NCBI GenBank assembly: GCA_041161065.1
Contig: JBEAVE010000015.1
Location: 1 to 51,690 of the forward strand
DNA: 51,690 nucleotides
Reading direction: 5' to 3'
Source of the DNA: DYRG01 sp041161065
GTDB lineage: Bacteria; Pseudomonadota; Gammaproteobacteria; Beggiatoales; Beggiatoaceae
Below are positions 8,992 through 17,772 of this stretch, piece after piece; the stretch's first letter is position 1, and every line of letters begins with the position of its first letter. The position numbers and the translations under genes were made by a program. The notes below the pieces were generated by a model. That model saw only the letters and a list, made by a program, of their open reading frames with translations. It was not told where the DNA came from and did not search any database.

Positions 8992-9597
8992 CTAGTCCAG
9001 TTTGCGGAGTTGTCCTTTCAAACCTTTTTCTTTACGGAGTTGTTTTAATTGTTGTTTAGCGGCTTCTTCCGTTTCTTGGGGTTTTAATTGAATTCTGTAC
9101 CAATCCCCTGATTTTACGACTTCGGCGGGTAATTTCTTATCCGTCAATTCGTTAGCTAATTCTTCGGCGCGTTTTTTATCTTTTCCACTCGCAACTTGAA
9201 CATACCATTTCTTATCGCCATTTTTGTCGGTTGATTTGTTTTTGTTCTTACCGTCATCAACCGTTTCTTCTTCATCTTCATCGTCCATTGTTTCGGCGGC
9301 GGTTTCGGTGTTGCCTGACATAGGTTTGCCGTTCAAATCCAGAAAAACAAAATGGTTGATTAATGGGTATTTGAATTTTGCATTAACATCATTATTATCA
9401 GTGGGTTGGGCGTTATTTTTGATTTCATCGGGCAACGGCGCGCGCAAAACATAGGCTGTTCCGCCCGAAACGCCCAGCAATGCTTTCAATAGCAAGTATA
9501 ACAAAAACATCAATGAAAACAAAACAATAGCACCGACCGCGCGTTGTTTTGGATCGTAAATTTCACTTGGAGAATGGCGAATATTGGGTTGTGTCAT
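8992..9597 (-). CDS. SPOR-domain membrane protein
   Basis: A 201-residue inner-membrane protein with one transmembrane helix (about residues 20-42, VGAIVLFSLMFLLYLLLKAL). A periplasmic region follows, then a strongly acidic linker rich in Asp and Glu, then a C-terminal SPOR domain (about 128-200, starting WYVQVASGKDKKRAEELA). SPOR domains bind denuded septal glycan strands, so a DedD-like role at division sites is likely, but the gene is not in the usual folC-accD neighbourhood. No clear ribosome binding site precedes the start. It is convergent with purN and lies downstream of a terminator that separates it from the cytochrome gene. Confidence 0.82.
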   Translation of the reverse strand: MTQPNIRHSPSEIYDPKQRAVGAIVLFSLMFLLYLLLKALLGVSGGTAYVLRAPLPDEIKNNAQPTDNNDVNAKFKYPLINHFVFLDLNGKPMSGNTETAAETMDDEDEEETVDDGKNKNKSTDKNGDKKWYVQVASGKDKKRAEELANELTDKKLPAEVVKSGDWYRIQLKPQETEEAAKQQLKQLRKEKGLKGQLRKLD

Positions 9598-9661
9598 AAC
9601 ATTAAACTAAAGAAACCAATGGATTTAAGTATAAAACATAATGCTTTTTCTTAAAAGAAAT

Positions 9662-9689
9662 AAAAAAACCCACCGTTTTGCGCGGCGGG
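9662..9689 (-). terminator. rho-independent terminator after the cytochrome gene
   Basis: On the minus strand CCCGCCG, a 7-nt loop, and CGGTGGG (one G-U pair) are followed directly by seven T. This is the clearest terminator in the window. It ends transcription of the cytochrome c gene and isolates the SPOR gene. Confidence 0.85.
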
Positions 9690-9759
9690 CAGGAAATTTG
9701 AGGTCTACACACAAGACCCAAAAGGAGGGAGAGAAAATGTCATCTTAATTCATTGTTTA

Positions 9760-10836
9760 TTAACCATTATTAGCAAAATCTGTCGCATCGCCTGTTGGAG
9801 GTGTGGTCGTTCCACCTGTTGTTGGCGCGGTCGCGGTCGTTGAGCCCTTGACATACGCCGCAATTTCATTAAGTTGTTGATCTGTCAAAGATAACGAACC
9901 CATGCCGCCACGATTGCTGTTAATGGCTGAGCGAATGGCGGTTGCGTTTGATGCCGCCGCAATCCGAGCGGGCGAAGTGTGGCAACCCGCGCAATTTGAA
10001 TCAAAAGCCGTTTTCCCGGCGGCGGTGGTTGTGCCACCGGTTGGAGGTGTGGTTGTACCACCGGTTGGAGGTATGGTTGTGCCACCAGTTGGAGGTGTGG
10101 TTGTGCCACCGGTTGGAGGGGTGGTTGTGCCACCGGTTGGAGGAGGTGGAGGCGGCATATTTGCGTCGGAGTCGGGATAGCCATCACCGTCGCCATCACC
10201 TGCCACCTGACCTGTTCCATTGGGGTCTTCCGCGTCGGAATTGGTTGCGGAAACTTTGACGCGCTTCACCCCCAACATCGCTCTAAATCCACCATACCAA
10301 TCGTTCAAATTCAATGGGTTACCACCTAATTTAGTGACGATCATTGCCATTTGGTAATCGCCGGCGGGCAACGTTGCCATCACATCGGGCGGAAGTGCAG
10401 CCACTTGGCGGGGGTTATCGCCTTGCGTATTTTGGTCAGCGGCGGGCGTGGGTACGTCCACAACGACTGCGCCAAGATCACCCGGCATCGTAATAACAAT
10501 TTTAACGACTGCCTTGCCCGCCCACACGTCTTTCAAACTTTTAGGCACAACCGCTTTCAATGAAAACTTATCGCCCGGATAATGTACAGTCTTGTCGGTT
10601 TGCACGTAGCCCGCGCCCGCAACCGCCGGTTTGGTTTGAGGAACGGTGCGCGCATCATCTTTATCCTTTTCTTGTTCTCTCGAGCGTTGTTCAGGAGGAC
10701 GCGCGTCGTTGGTTGGACGGCTCGACGTGGTTTCTGGTCGTTCATTAGAATCAGCCCAAACAGGCGATGATGCGGCAACAATACTTGCAATCGCAACAGA
10801 CAACATAGAAACGTGCATTTTGAAACGTGCTTTCAT
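9760..10836 (-). CDS. secreted c-type cytochrome with PPTGGTTT repeat linker
   Basis: A 358-residue exported protein. A signal peptide (about 1-28, ending VWADS) precedes a Pro/Arg/Glu-rich stretch and a beta-rich domain of unknown family (about residues 75-200). Then come an Asp/Gly-rich possible calcium loop (GDGDGDGYPDSD), a run of prolines and five tandem 8-residue PPTGGTTT units. A very short class I cytochrome c domain follows: CAGCH haem motif, likely distal Met in GGMGSLSL, and helix LTDQQLNEIAAYVKG. A second partial repeat and a short tail end the protein. GGGAGAAA precedes the start. The flexible linker suggests a haem domain held away from a surface or binding domain, possibly for extracellular or periplasmic electron transfer; that role is inference. 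Only the cytochrome domain is recognisable. Confidence 0.8.
   Translation of the reverse strand: MKARFKMHVSMLSVAIASIVAASSPVWADSNERPETTSSRPTNDARPPEQRSREQEKDKDDARTVPQTKPAVAGAGYVQTDKTVHYPGDKFSLKAVVPKSLKDVWAGKAVVKIVITMPGDLGAVVVDVPTPAADQNTQGDNPRQVAALPPDVMATLPAGDYQMAMIVTKLGGNPLNLNDWYGGFRAMLGVKRVKVSATNSDAEDPNGTGQVAGDGDGDGYPDSDANMPPPPPPTGGTTTPPTGGTTTPPTGGTTIPPTGGTTTPPTGGTTTAAGKTAFDSNCAGCHTSPARIAAASNATAIRSAINSNRGGMGSLSLTDQQLNEIAAYVKGSTTATAPTTGGTTTPPTGDATDFANNG
10025..10144 (-). repeat. five tandem 24-bp repeats in the cytochrome gene
   Basis: Five head-to-tail copies of a 24-bp unit (plus-strand form GTGGTTGTGCCACCGGTTGG plus AGGT) at 10025, 10049, 10073, 10097 and 10121, differing at one or two bases each. 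On the coding strand they encode PPTGGTTT. The low divergence points to recent expansion by slippage or unequal recombination. Confidence 0.9.
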
Positions 10837-10880
10837 GGTATTTCTCCCGTGTTAAGAAAATTAAATCTGATAAGTGTCAA

Positions 10881-10894
10881 ACTTGGTTCCAAGT
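10881..10894. promoter_or_regulatory. short dyad upstream of the cytochrome gene
   Basis: ACTTGG-TT-CCAAGT forms a 6-bp inverted repeat about 45 bases upstream of the cytochrome start, immediately next to a consensus-like TTGACA on the minus strand (10875-10880). It could be an operator overlapping a promoter, but no convincing -10 hexamer was found at the right distance. Confidence 0.25.
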
Positions 10895-11032
10895 ATAGAA
10901 GCAATCTTGAGCAAATGGGAGAATAAAGGATAAACGGTATTTGAAACAAGACAAACGGTTTAAATATAACTATTTAAGATTATGTTAAGATAACAATGTT
11001 TATTTCAAAAGGGTTTAATAGGGGTTTAATGA

Positions 11033-11836
11033 ATGACTGCCAATTTTTTTGAAACGGCATATAACTGTTTGATTAATAACGATATAAATCAAAAAATTTG
11101 CCTCACTCGCGCTGCCGAACAGCAGTGGAAAGCGAGGCAATTTAATATGAGTGATTGCACGCCGCCGCAACCTATTTTAAGCGCAGGTCGTCCTGAAAAA
11201 CCGCTTTTAGTTGCGCCTAAGCAATTGATTTCACGAAAATTAACCACCAAAGAAGGGCACGCCGCCCTCATTCACGCAGTGGTTCATATCGAATTTAATG
11301 CGATTAATCTGGCATGGGACGCAGCGTATCGGTTTCGCGGCTTACCGATTGATTTTTATGGAGATTGGTTGCAAGTCGCGGTCGAGGAAGCGTTGCATTT
11401 TGAGCTGTTGCGCGGGCATTTGCAGAGCTTAGGCTTTGATTATGGGGACTTTCCTGCGCACAACGGGTTGTGGGAATTGGCGGTCGACACGGCGGACGAT
11501 GTGTTGGCGCGCATGGCGTTAGTGCCGCGAGTGATGGAGGCGCGCGGTCTCGACGTGACACCGCCAATGATAAATAAACTCAAACAAATCAATGATATAA
11601 ACGCGGTTGAAATTTTAAATATCATTTACCGCGATGAAATTGGACACGTGGCGCGCGGATCGAAATGGTTTCATTATGTGTGCGAACAACGCCATTTGAA
11701 TCCGCAAACCACATTTCTGGATTTAATCCACAAACATTTGAAAAGCGGCTTAAAATTACCTTTTAATCAAGAAGTTAGATTGCAAGCGGGTTTCACAACG
11801 GAGGAACTTGCTTTTCTTTGCACAGCTTTAATTTAA
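11033..11836 (+). CDS. DUF455 ferritin-like protein
   Basis: A 267-residue member of the DUF455 family, predicted four-helix ferritin-like proteins with a likely di-metal centre. Candidate metal ligands are visible: HAVVHIEFNAINLAWD (about residues 82-97), VAVEEALHFELLRGHL (about 117-132) and IIYRDEIGHVARG (about 199-211), each carrying Glu and His in helical spacing. An oxidase or hydroxylase role has been suggested for such folds, but none is established here. AGGGG precedes the start. Its last four bases overlap the stop of the convergent MFS-acyltransferase gene. Confidence 0.85.
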   Translation: MTANFFETAYNCLINNDINQKICLTRAAEQQWKARQFNMSDCTPPQPILSAGRPEKPLLVAPKQLISRKLTTKEGHAALIHAVVHIEFNAINLAWDAAYRFRGLPIDFYGDWLQVAVEEALHFELLRGHLQSLGFDYGDFPAHNGLWELAVDTADDVLARMALVPRVMEARGLDVTPPMINKLKQINDINAVEILNIIYRDEIGHVARGSKWFHYVCEQRHLNPQTTFLDLIHKHLKSGLKLPFNQEVRLQAGFTTEELAFLCTALI

Positions 11837-13707
11837 TGCCAATCGCCACGCAGTTCTAAGGTTTTATCAAAAAGCCAAGTTGCTTTCACTTGTTCGGGAG
11901 GAAGTGGGTTAGAAACTCTTAATGCAATCTTTGACCACAAATGGCGAGGAAAATGCGACATTGCTTTCCCGCCAAATCGACTAAAGAAAGTTCCCCACAA
12001 ACCACATAATGCCATTGGAACAACAGGCACAGGATTGTCTTTCAACATGATTTCAATTCCTTTACGAAAAGGTTGCATTTCTCCATTTCTAGTAATCGAA
12101 CCTTCGGGAAAAATACACACCAATTCGCCATTTTTCAACGCATCGTTCATGCTGTGCCACGCCGCCTCTAAAATTTGAGGGTTTTCTTTAATTCCTGCAA
12201 TAGGAATTGCTCCCGCTGTTTTTAATACAAACTTTAATATCGGCACGTCAAATAATTTGTAATACGCCACAAATCGAACCGGACGAAATACACAACCCGC
12301 AATTACCAATGGATCAAAATAACTGACATGATTACAAGTTAAAATCGCTGCACCCTTTTCTGGGATATGCTCTAAACCTTCTTTTTCTATCCGATAAATT
12401 AAATGAATCACAATCCACACTAGAAACCGCATTAAAAACTCAGGCACTAAACTAAAAATATAAATTGCAACCGCTGCGTTCATCAATGCACAAACCAAAA
12501 ATAATTGAGGAATAGTTAAACCGGCATTGAGCAAAACTATTGCTAGAATAGCAGAAGCAACCATGAACACTGCATTAATGATATTATTACCCGCAATTAT
12601 CCTCGACAAATGGCTTGGTTCACTGCGTTGTTGTACTAAAGTATAAAGAGGAACAATAAAAATTCCTCCAAATAATCCAATGAGCGTAATGTCTAAAATA
12701 ATTCTTAAACTTCCGCTAGTTACTAAAAAATGTTGGATATTTAATACATCATGAGTTTGAGAAAGTTGCGCAAATGACAAATCAAAACTAAATAACGTTA
12801 AACCGATTGCCCCAAAAGGCACTAATCCTATATCCACTCGATGTCCGGATAAGCGTTCACATAATAAAGAACCTGTGCCAACGCCTAATGAAAATAATGC
12901 CAATAAAAAAGTCACGACATGTTCATCACCGTGCAAATAGAGTTTGCTATAATTGGGGAACTGCGCTAGAAATAGTGCGCCAAAAAACCAAAACCACGAA
13001 ATTGCCAATATAGATTGAAATACCGTATAATTCTGGCGAGTGAATTTCAAAATCCGCCATGTTTCAGTTACAATATTCCAGTTAATTGTTATATTTTGAT
13101 CCGCAGGGGGTGAAAAGGGAATAAAGCGCGTTGAAATATAACCTAATATTGCAATAGAAACGGTAATGCTAGAAACCCACAAACCGCCGTTTGGCAAACT
13201 AATTAAAATACCACCTAATAAAGTGCCTAATAAAATAGCTAAAAAAGTACCCATTTCAAGGAGTCCATTTCCTCCCATCAGTTCTTCTGAACGTAAATGT
13301 TGAGGTAAAATACCGTATTTTGCAGGATCAAATAACGTTGAATGAAACCCCATGAAAAATAAAGCGACAAATAATATTTTCAAATCATGATAATAAAAGC
13401 CTAATGCGGCAAAAAGCATAATACTTATTTCGAGGATTTTAATCCATTGCATGAGGTGAGATTTTTCATATTTATCAGCAAGTTGTCCAGCGGTTGCAGA
13501 AAACAAAAAGAACGGTAAAATAAACAACCCTGCACTCAAATTAACTAATGTATTTGTATCAAACTGTTGTTGTGTTGCTTGAAAGGCAATTAAAATCACC
13601 AGCGCGTTTTTGTACACATTATCATTAAACGCTCCTAGAAATTGCGTAATGAAATAAGGTAGAAACCGCCGTTGTTTTAAGAGCGTTAATTGACTAGATT
13701 GCGACAT
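11833..13707 (-). CDS. lysophospholipid transporter (LplT-like MFS) fused to a PlsC-type acyltransferase
   Basis: A 624-residue inner-membrane fusion. Residues 1 to about 415 form an MFS transporter of the LplT type (start PYFITQFLGAFNDNVYKNAL, about twelve membrane helices). After a last helix, the cytoplasmic C-terminus is a glycerolipid acyltransferase with the NHVSYFD motif (HX4D, near residue 461) and FPEGSITRNG (near 532). Together they probably flip lysophospholipid inward and reacylate it. The acyl-ACP synthetase domain of full-length LplT-Aas fusions is absent, so the acyl donor must be made elsewhere. The ATG at 13707 follows GGGGA; an upstream start at 13740 has no support. Divergent from the hydrolase by 38 bases. 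Confidence 0.88.
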   Translation of the reverse strand: MSQSSQLTLLKQRRFLPYFITQFLGAFNDNVYKNALVILIAFQATQQQFDTNTLVNLSAGLFILPFFLFSATAGQLADKYEKSHLMQWIKILEISIMLFAALGFYYHDLKILFVALFFMGFHSTLFDPAKYGILPQHLRSEELMGGNGLLEMGTFLAILLGTLLGGILISLPNGGLWVSSITVSIAILGYISTRFIPFSPPADQNITINWNIVTETWRILKFTRQNYTVFQSILAISWFWFFGALFLAQFPNYSKLYLHGDEHVVTFLLALFSLGVGTGSLLCERLSGHRVDIGLVPFGAIGLTLFSFDLSFAQLSQTHDVLNIQHFLVTSGSLRIILDITLIGLFGGIFIVPLYTLVQQRSEPSHLSRIIAGNNIINAVFMVASAILAIVLLNAGLTIPQLFLVCALMNAAVAIYIFSLVPEFLMRFLVWIVIHLIYRIEKEGLEHIPEKGAAILTCNHVSYFDPLVIAGCVFRPVRFVAYYKLFDVPILKFVLKTAGAIPIAGIKENPQILEAAWHSMNDALKNGELVCIFPEGSITRNGEMQPFRKGIEIMLKDNPVPVVPMALCGLWGTFFSRFGGKAMSHFPRHLWSKIALRVSNPLPPEQVKATWLFDKTLELRGDWH

Positions 13708-13745
13708 TTCATGTTCCCCACAAAAAAAGGATTTGTTCATAGCTT

Positions 13746-14522
13746 ATGGATTTAGAAATTATTTCGCAACTGCCTTCGCAACCCTCTGAATTACCACCGA
13801 TTTTATTTGTGCATGGCGCGTTCACTGATGCGTGGTGTTGGTCTGAACATTTTTTGCCGTATTTTGCGGCGCAGGGTTATCCGTCGTTTGCGTTGAGTTT
13901 GCGCGGACACGGCAAAAGTAAGGGCGATTTATTGACGGCAAGTTTGGACGATTATTTGCACGATATTTTGCAAGTCGTTGAACAATTTAAAGTTCCGCCG
14001 ATTTTAATCGGACATTCGATGGGCGGCATGGTTGTTCAAAAATACCTTGCCCGTCAATACCCTGCGCGCGCCGCAATTTTAATGGCATCGCCGCCGCCAT
14101 CTGGATTAATGAGTTCAATCAGCTACTTAACGCTCACACAACCTTTTTTGGTGTGGCAATTGGGGATGATGTTTGGAACAGGTTATGCGTCGGCGCAAAC
14201 ATTACAACAAGCGTTGTTTTCGCGTGATTTAACCACTGAAGAAACAACACGTTACGCCGCTCACATTCAAAACGAATCGTGGCGAATTTTGTGGGATTTA
14301 ACGATAGGAAATGTTCCGTTTTTTCCGCGCCATTCAAAAATCCCTCTGTTAGTTTTAGGCGCAGAAAAAGATGCCTTTTTACACCCTTTAACCGCTATGT
14401 GGACAGCGTTTTGTTACAATGCAAATTATCATCTTTTTCAAGATGTTGCACACGCGATGATGTTAGAAAAAGATTGGAAACAAGTTGCCGATTTTTCTTT
14501 AGCATGGTTGAAAGAAAAATGA
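13746..14522 (+). CDS. alpha/beta hydrolase
   Basis: A 258-residue serine hydrolase. It shows the oxyanion HGAFTDAWCW segment (near residue 24), the nucleophile elbow GHSMGG (near residue 82), a likely catalytic Asp in LGAEKDAFLHP and a catalytic His in DVAHAMMLEKDW near the C-terminus. No signal peptide, so cytoplasmic. The substrate cannot be told from sequence. Its stop overlaps the recD start (ATGA), meaning the two are translationally coupled. Confidence 0.88.
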   Translation: MDLEIISQLPSQPSELPPILFVHGAFTDAWCWSEHFLPYFAAQGYPSFALSLRGHGKSKGDLLTASLDDYLHDILQVVEQFKVPPILIGHSMGGMVVQKYLARQYPARAAILMASPPPSGLMSSISYLTLTQPFLVWQLGMMFGTGYASAQTLQQALFSRDLTTEETTRYAAHIQNESWRILWDLTIGNVPFFPRHSKIPLLVLGAEKDAFLHPLTAMWTAFCYNANYHLFQDVAHAMMLEKDWKQVADFSLAWLKEK

Positions 14523-16291
14523 GTCATTTTGATTTGAATGCTTTAAAGGAACAAGGCATTTTATCGAGTTTGGACGTGCATTTTGCGCGATTTATGGCGA
14601 CTTTATCAAAAAATAATGACCCGTTGTTTGCGTGGAGTGCCGCGTTAGTTAGCAATTGGACAGCGCGCGGACACATTTGTGTTGATTTACCCCAATTAGC
14701 CGACAAACCATTACCCATTGATACAGATATAATTATGTCACCTTGCCCTTCTTTAGACGCTTGGAAAAGCGCATTGCAAGCCACTGTGATTGGAAAAGAA
14801 GGCGAATTTGCTCCCCTTATTTTAGATCAAAAAAATCGTTTGTATTTGTATCGTTATTGGGAATATCAGCATAAACTTGCTCAAGCGTTGCAATCCCGTT
14901 TAGAAAAGCCCGTTGAAATCCATTTTCCTCACCGATTAAAAGAACAATTAGAAAGCCTTTTTCCTCACAGCCTAGAAACCGTAGATTGGCAGAAAATAGC
15001 AGCATTAGTTGCAATTTTGAAATCCTTTTGTGTAATAGCAGGCGGTCCGGGAACTGGTAAAACTTCCACTGTCGTTAAAATACTCGCGTTATTACAAATG
15101 CAATCAGAAAAAGCATTACAAATCGCATTAGTTGCGCCGACGGGAAAAGCCGCGATGCGATTGCGCCAATCGATTATTTCTGCGAAAAAACAACTACCTA
15201 GCGCACAAAACGTTCCCGAAGAAACCTCAACTATTCATCGTTTTTTGCATCCTTTGCCCGATTCGCCGTATTTTCATTTCAATGAAGCGAGGAAAATTCA
15301 GGTCGATGTGGTGGTGGTCGATGAAGCATCGATGGTTGATTTGGCGTTGATGAGCAAATTAGTACAGGCGTTGCCGTCGTCTAGTCGATTGATTTTATTA
15401 GGAGATAAAGATCAATTGGCTTCCGTCGAAGCGGGTGCAGTGTTGGGTGATTTGTGCGAAGGGGTCGCGCACGGTTTCTCCGCCCATTTTCAACATCAAT
15501 TGAGCCCATTTATCCCTGAAATCAATCACTTACCCGTTTTATCAACCACAATTCCCATGCAAGATGCCGCTGTTTTATTAAAACATAGCTATCGTTTTGA
15601 TTCACAAAATAAAATTGGGCGATTGGCGCAAGCGGTTAATCAAGGCAATGCCGACCAAGCCATTGATATTCTGAAAGAAACAGGTAACGAAGTGATTTGG
15701 CTAGAAAAAGCGGACGACTGGCAACATTACGCCCAGCAAGGTTATCAACCGTATTTGCAACCCATTGATAATCCACAACAAACCTTAGAGGCTTTTCAAC
15801 GATTTCGAGTGTTATGTGCGCATCGACAAGGGCATTGGGGGGTGTCGTATTTGAATCAACAAATAGAGCAATTATTAGGTTTTTCTAAGCAATATCAACA
15901 TTATGCGCATCGTCCGGTGATGATCACACAAAATTCGTATGGATTACGATTGTTTAATGGGGATACGGGGATAATTTTAGCTGATAAATCAAAGCTATGG
16001 GCGTGGTTTGAAAATACGGACGGGGGCTATCGACAATTACCCGCCGCGCGGCTGCCGGTTCACGAAACGGCGTTTGTGATGACCATTCATAAAAGTCAAG
16101 GCTCTGAATTTGAAGAAGTTTTATTATTATTGCCCGACAAACCCTCGCCTATTTTGACCCGCGAATTGCTTTACACTGGCATAACCCGTACAAAACAACG
16201 ACTTATCTTAGTCGGCGGGGAAGAAATCCTCCGTTTAGCGATTTCTACTCGCATTCAACGTTCTTCTGGATTACACGCGGCGTTGTTTTAA
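14519..16291 (+). CDS. recD: exodeoxyribonuclease V subunit alpha (RecD)
   Basis: The 5'-3' helicase subunit of RecBCD, acting in double-strand break repair and degradation of foreign linear DNA. The 590 residues include an N-terminal domain, Walker A GGPGTGKTS (about residue 175), Walker B VVDEASMVD (about 265-272), GDKDQLASVEAGAVLGDLC, and C-terminal superfamily I motifs including TIHKSQGSEFEEVLLLLP and LYTGITRTKQRLILVG. A longer reading frame from 14279 runs out of frame through the hydrolase and is not the real start; ATG 14519 overlaps the hydrolase stop. recB and recC are not adjacent, unlike the common recC-recB-recD order. Confidence 0.93.
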   Translation: MSHFDLNALKEQGILSSLDVHFARFMATLSKNNDPLFAWSAALVSNWTARGHICVDLPQLADKPLPIDTDIIMSPCPSLDAWKSALQATVIGKEGEFAPLILDQKNRLYLYRYWEYQHKLAQALQSRLEKPVEIHFPHRLKEQLESLFPHSLETVDWQKIAALVAILKSFCVIAGGPGTGKTSTVVKILALLQMQSEKALQIALVAPTGKAAMRLRQSIISAKKQLPSAQNVPEETSTIHRFLHPLPDSPYFHFNEARKIQVDVVVVDEASMVDLALMSKLVQALPSSSRLILLGDKDQLASVEAGAVLGDLCEGVAHGFSAHFQHQLSPFIPEINHLPVLSTTIPMQDAAVLLKHSYRFDSQNKIGRLAQAVNQGNADQAIDILKETGNEVIWLEKADDWQHYAQQGYQPYLQPIDNPQQTLEAFQRFRVLCAHRQGHWGVSYLNQQIEQLLGFSKQYQHYAHRPVMITQNSYGLRLFNGDTGIILADKSKLWAWFENTDGGYRQLPAARLPVHETAFVMTIHKSQGSEFEEVLLLLPDKPSPILTRELLYTGITRTKQRLILVGGEEILRLAISTRIQRSSGLHAALF

Positions 16292-16318
16292 CTTTTTCTT
16301 CACCCAAATGAAAAGAAA

Positions 16319-16633
16319 TTACAAATCACCTTTCTTGAGTTTCTTGCCTTCAGCGGCGCGTTGTTTGCGAACTTCTTTAGGATCAGCAATTAAAGGACGG
16401 TAGATTTCAATTCGATCACCCTCGCGTAAGGTTTGCGTTAGAGGAACAACCTTTCCAAACAAACCCACTTTGTTCGTTTTTTCTAAATCAATTTCAGGAA
16501 ACCGTTCTAAAATGCCAGATTCTTCAAGTGCTTGTTTTAAGGTGCTTTTTGTCGACGTTTGAATGCTTAATAAAACCTGTTCGAGTGGTTTTGCATACGC
16601 AATTTCAACGGTGATTACATCAGGATTTTCCAT
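16319..16633 (-). CDS. rnfH: RnfH family ubiquitin-like protein
   Basis: A 104-residue protein of the RnfH (UPF0125) family with a beta-grasp fold. Characteristic segments are VEIAYAKPLEQ, GLFGKVVPLTQTLREGDRIEIYRPL and the basic tail DPKEVRKQRA. Its exact function is unsettled; it commonly accompanies ratA, as here, where the genes overlap by 14 bases. AGGAGA precedes the start. Confidence 0.93.
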   Translation of the reverse strand: MENPDVITVEIAYAKPLEQVLLSIQTSTKSTLKQALEESGILERFPEIDLEKTNKVGLFGKVVPLTQTLREGDRIEIYRPLIADPKEVRKQRAAEGKKLKKGDL

Positions 16634-17057
16634 ACAATTCTCCTGCGCGTTGAATAAATGCGTCCACTAACGTATTGACAATTTTGCTAAAAATAGGACC
16701 TAAGGTTTTCTTCAAAATAATGCTCGAAAAATCAAACTCCATTTTCAGCGTAATTTTGCAACCCATTTCTCCCAATGGTTGAAACTCCCAACGTCCATAC
16801 AAATGGCTAAACGGTCCTTCCACTAAGTGCATTTCAATCGATTGGTTTTTTTGAATAGGATTTTTAGTGGTAAAAGTTTTTTCTAAACTATGCACCGCTA
16901 ACGTTAATGATGCAATAATTTCGCTTTCAGTTTGTTGGTGAATTTCTATCTTTTTACACCAAGGAAGAAAAGACGGATAACTTGCTATGTCATTCACTAA
17001 ATTGAACATTTGCTCAACACTGTAAGGTACTAAAGCGTTTTTATCAACAAGATTCAT
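16620..17057 (-). CDS. ratA: RatA-type SRPBCC/START-domain protein
   Basis: A 145-residue START-like protein of the RatA/COQ10 family. The diagnostic N-terminus VPYSVEQMFNLVNDIASYPSFLPWC and the later PFSHLYGRWEFQPLGEMGCKI and FDFSSIILKKTLGP segments are present. In E. coli RatA was described as blocking 70S association; the related COQ10 proteins bind quinone, so the native role is debated. It overlaps rnfH and directly follows pgeF with one base between. Confidence 0.9.
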   Translation of the reverse strand: MNLVDKNALVPYSVEQMFNLVNDIASYPSFLPWCKKIEIHQQTESEIIASLTLAVHSLEKTFTTKNPIQKNQSIEMHLVEGPFSHLYGRWEFQPLGEMGCKITLKMEFDFSSIILKKTLGPIFSKIVNTLVDAFIQRAGELYGKS

Positions 17058-17058
17058 T

Positions 17059-17772
17059 TTATTTCAACCAAATTAAACTTGCCATGCGCCCTGTTTGTTT
17101 GTCGCGGCGATACGAATAAAACAACTCAGGTTGCGAAAAAGTACAAAATTGTCCACCAAAAATTTGAGAAACTCCCAGCGCATTCAAACGCTGCGTGGCT
17201 AATACATACAAATCCGCCAACCATTTCTCTTGTTTAGGCATAAAAGCCGCCGTTGCTCTCGGATCATATTTGAGGAATTCCTCCCGCACTTCTTCACCCA
17301 CTTCAAATGCTTTTTGGCTAATAGCGGGTCCTAAATAAGCCAACGTTTTGTTTGGAAGAAAACCGGCTTGTTTGAAACAATTTTCAATGACCCCGTTCAC
17401 TAATCCGCGCCAACCCGCATGAATAGCGGCGACCATTTCTCCTTTCAAATCACAAAGCAAAATTGGCAAACAATCGGCGGTTAAAATTGCACAAACTTGC
17501 CCTTTTTGACTCGTATAAGAAGCATCAGCAATAGCTTGATTTTGAAGAGGAATTTCACACGCATCGCAGCCGTGAATTTGTTCTAACCAAGCGGGTTCAG
17601 CGGGTAAAGAAAGGATTTCTCGCAAGATTTGTCGATTGTGAAGAACTTTGTTTAAATCATCGCCGACGTGAGTGGCTAAATTGAAATCACGCCCTTGATA
17701 AAAACGAGTTGTAACAAAGGCTTGCACATTAGACGGCGCAGCCCAATTAGGTTGAATGAGCGTCACGATCAT
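17059..17772 (-). CDS. pgeF: peptidoglycan editing factor PgeF (multicopper polyphenol oxidase fold)
   Basis: A 237-residue member of the YfiH/PgeF family, which removes wrongly incorporated L-Ser peptides from peptidoglycan precursors. Family metal/catalytic segments are visible: NLATHVGDD, WLEQIHG, ILTADCLPILLCD and AIHAGWRGLVNG. The gene overlaps the 3' end of rluD by 26 bases, the standard rluD-pgeF pair. Confidence 0.92.
   Translation of the reverse strand: MIVTLIQPNWAAPSNVQAFVTTRFYQGRDFNLATHVGDDLNKVLHNRQILREILSLPAEPAWLEQIHGCDACEIPLQNQAIADASYTSQKGQVCAILTADCLPILLCDLKGEMVAAIHAGWRGLVNGVIENCFKQAGFLPNKTLAYLGPAISQKAFEVGEEVREEFLKYDPRATAAFMPKQEKWLADLYVLATQRLNALGVSQIFGGQFCTFSQPELFYSYRRDKQTGRMASLIWLK

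Noticed and set aside
10025..10144. 24-bp repeats as a possible iteron or CRISPR array
   Set aside because: They are in-frame with the cytochrome gene, encode PPTGGTTT, and have no spacers or nearby replication gene.
9885..10259. Open frames in other frames across the cytochrome repeats
   Set aside because: Low-complexity shadows of the PPTGGTTT repeats with no domain and no ribosome binding site.
14279..14518. N-terminal extension of RecD from 14279
   Set aside because: Lies inside the alpha/beta hydrolase in another frame and is unlike any RecD N-terminus; ATG 14519 overlaps the hydrolase stop in the usual coupled way.
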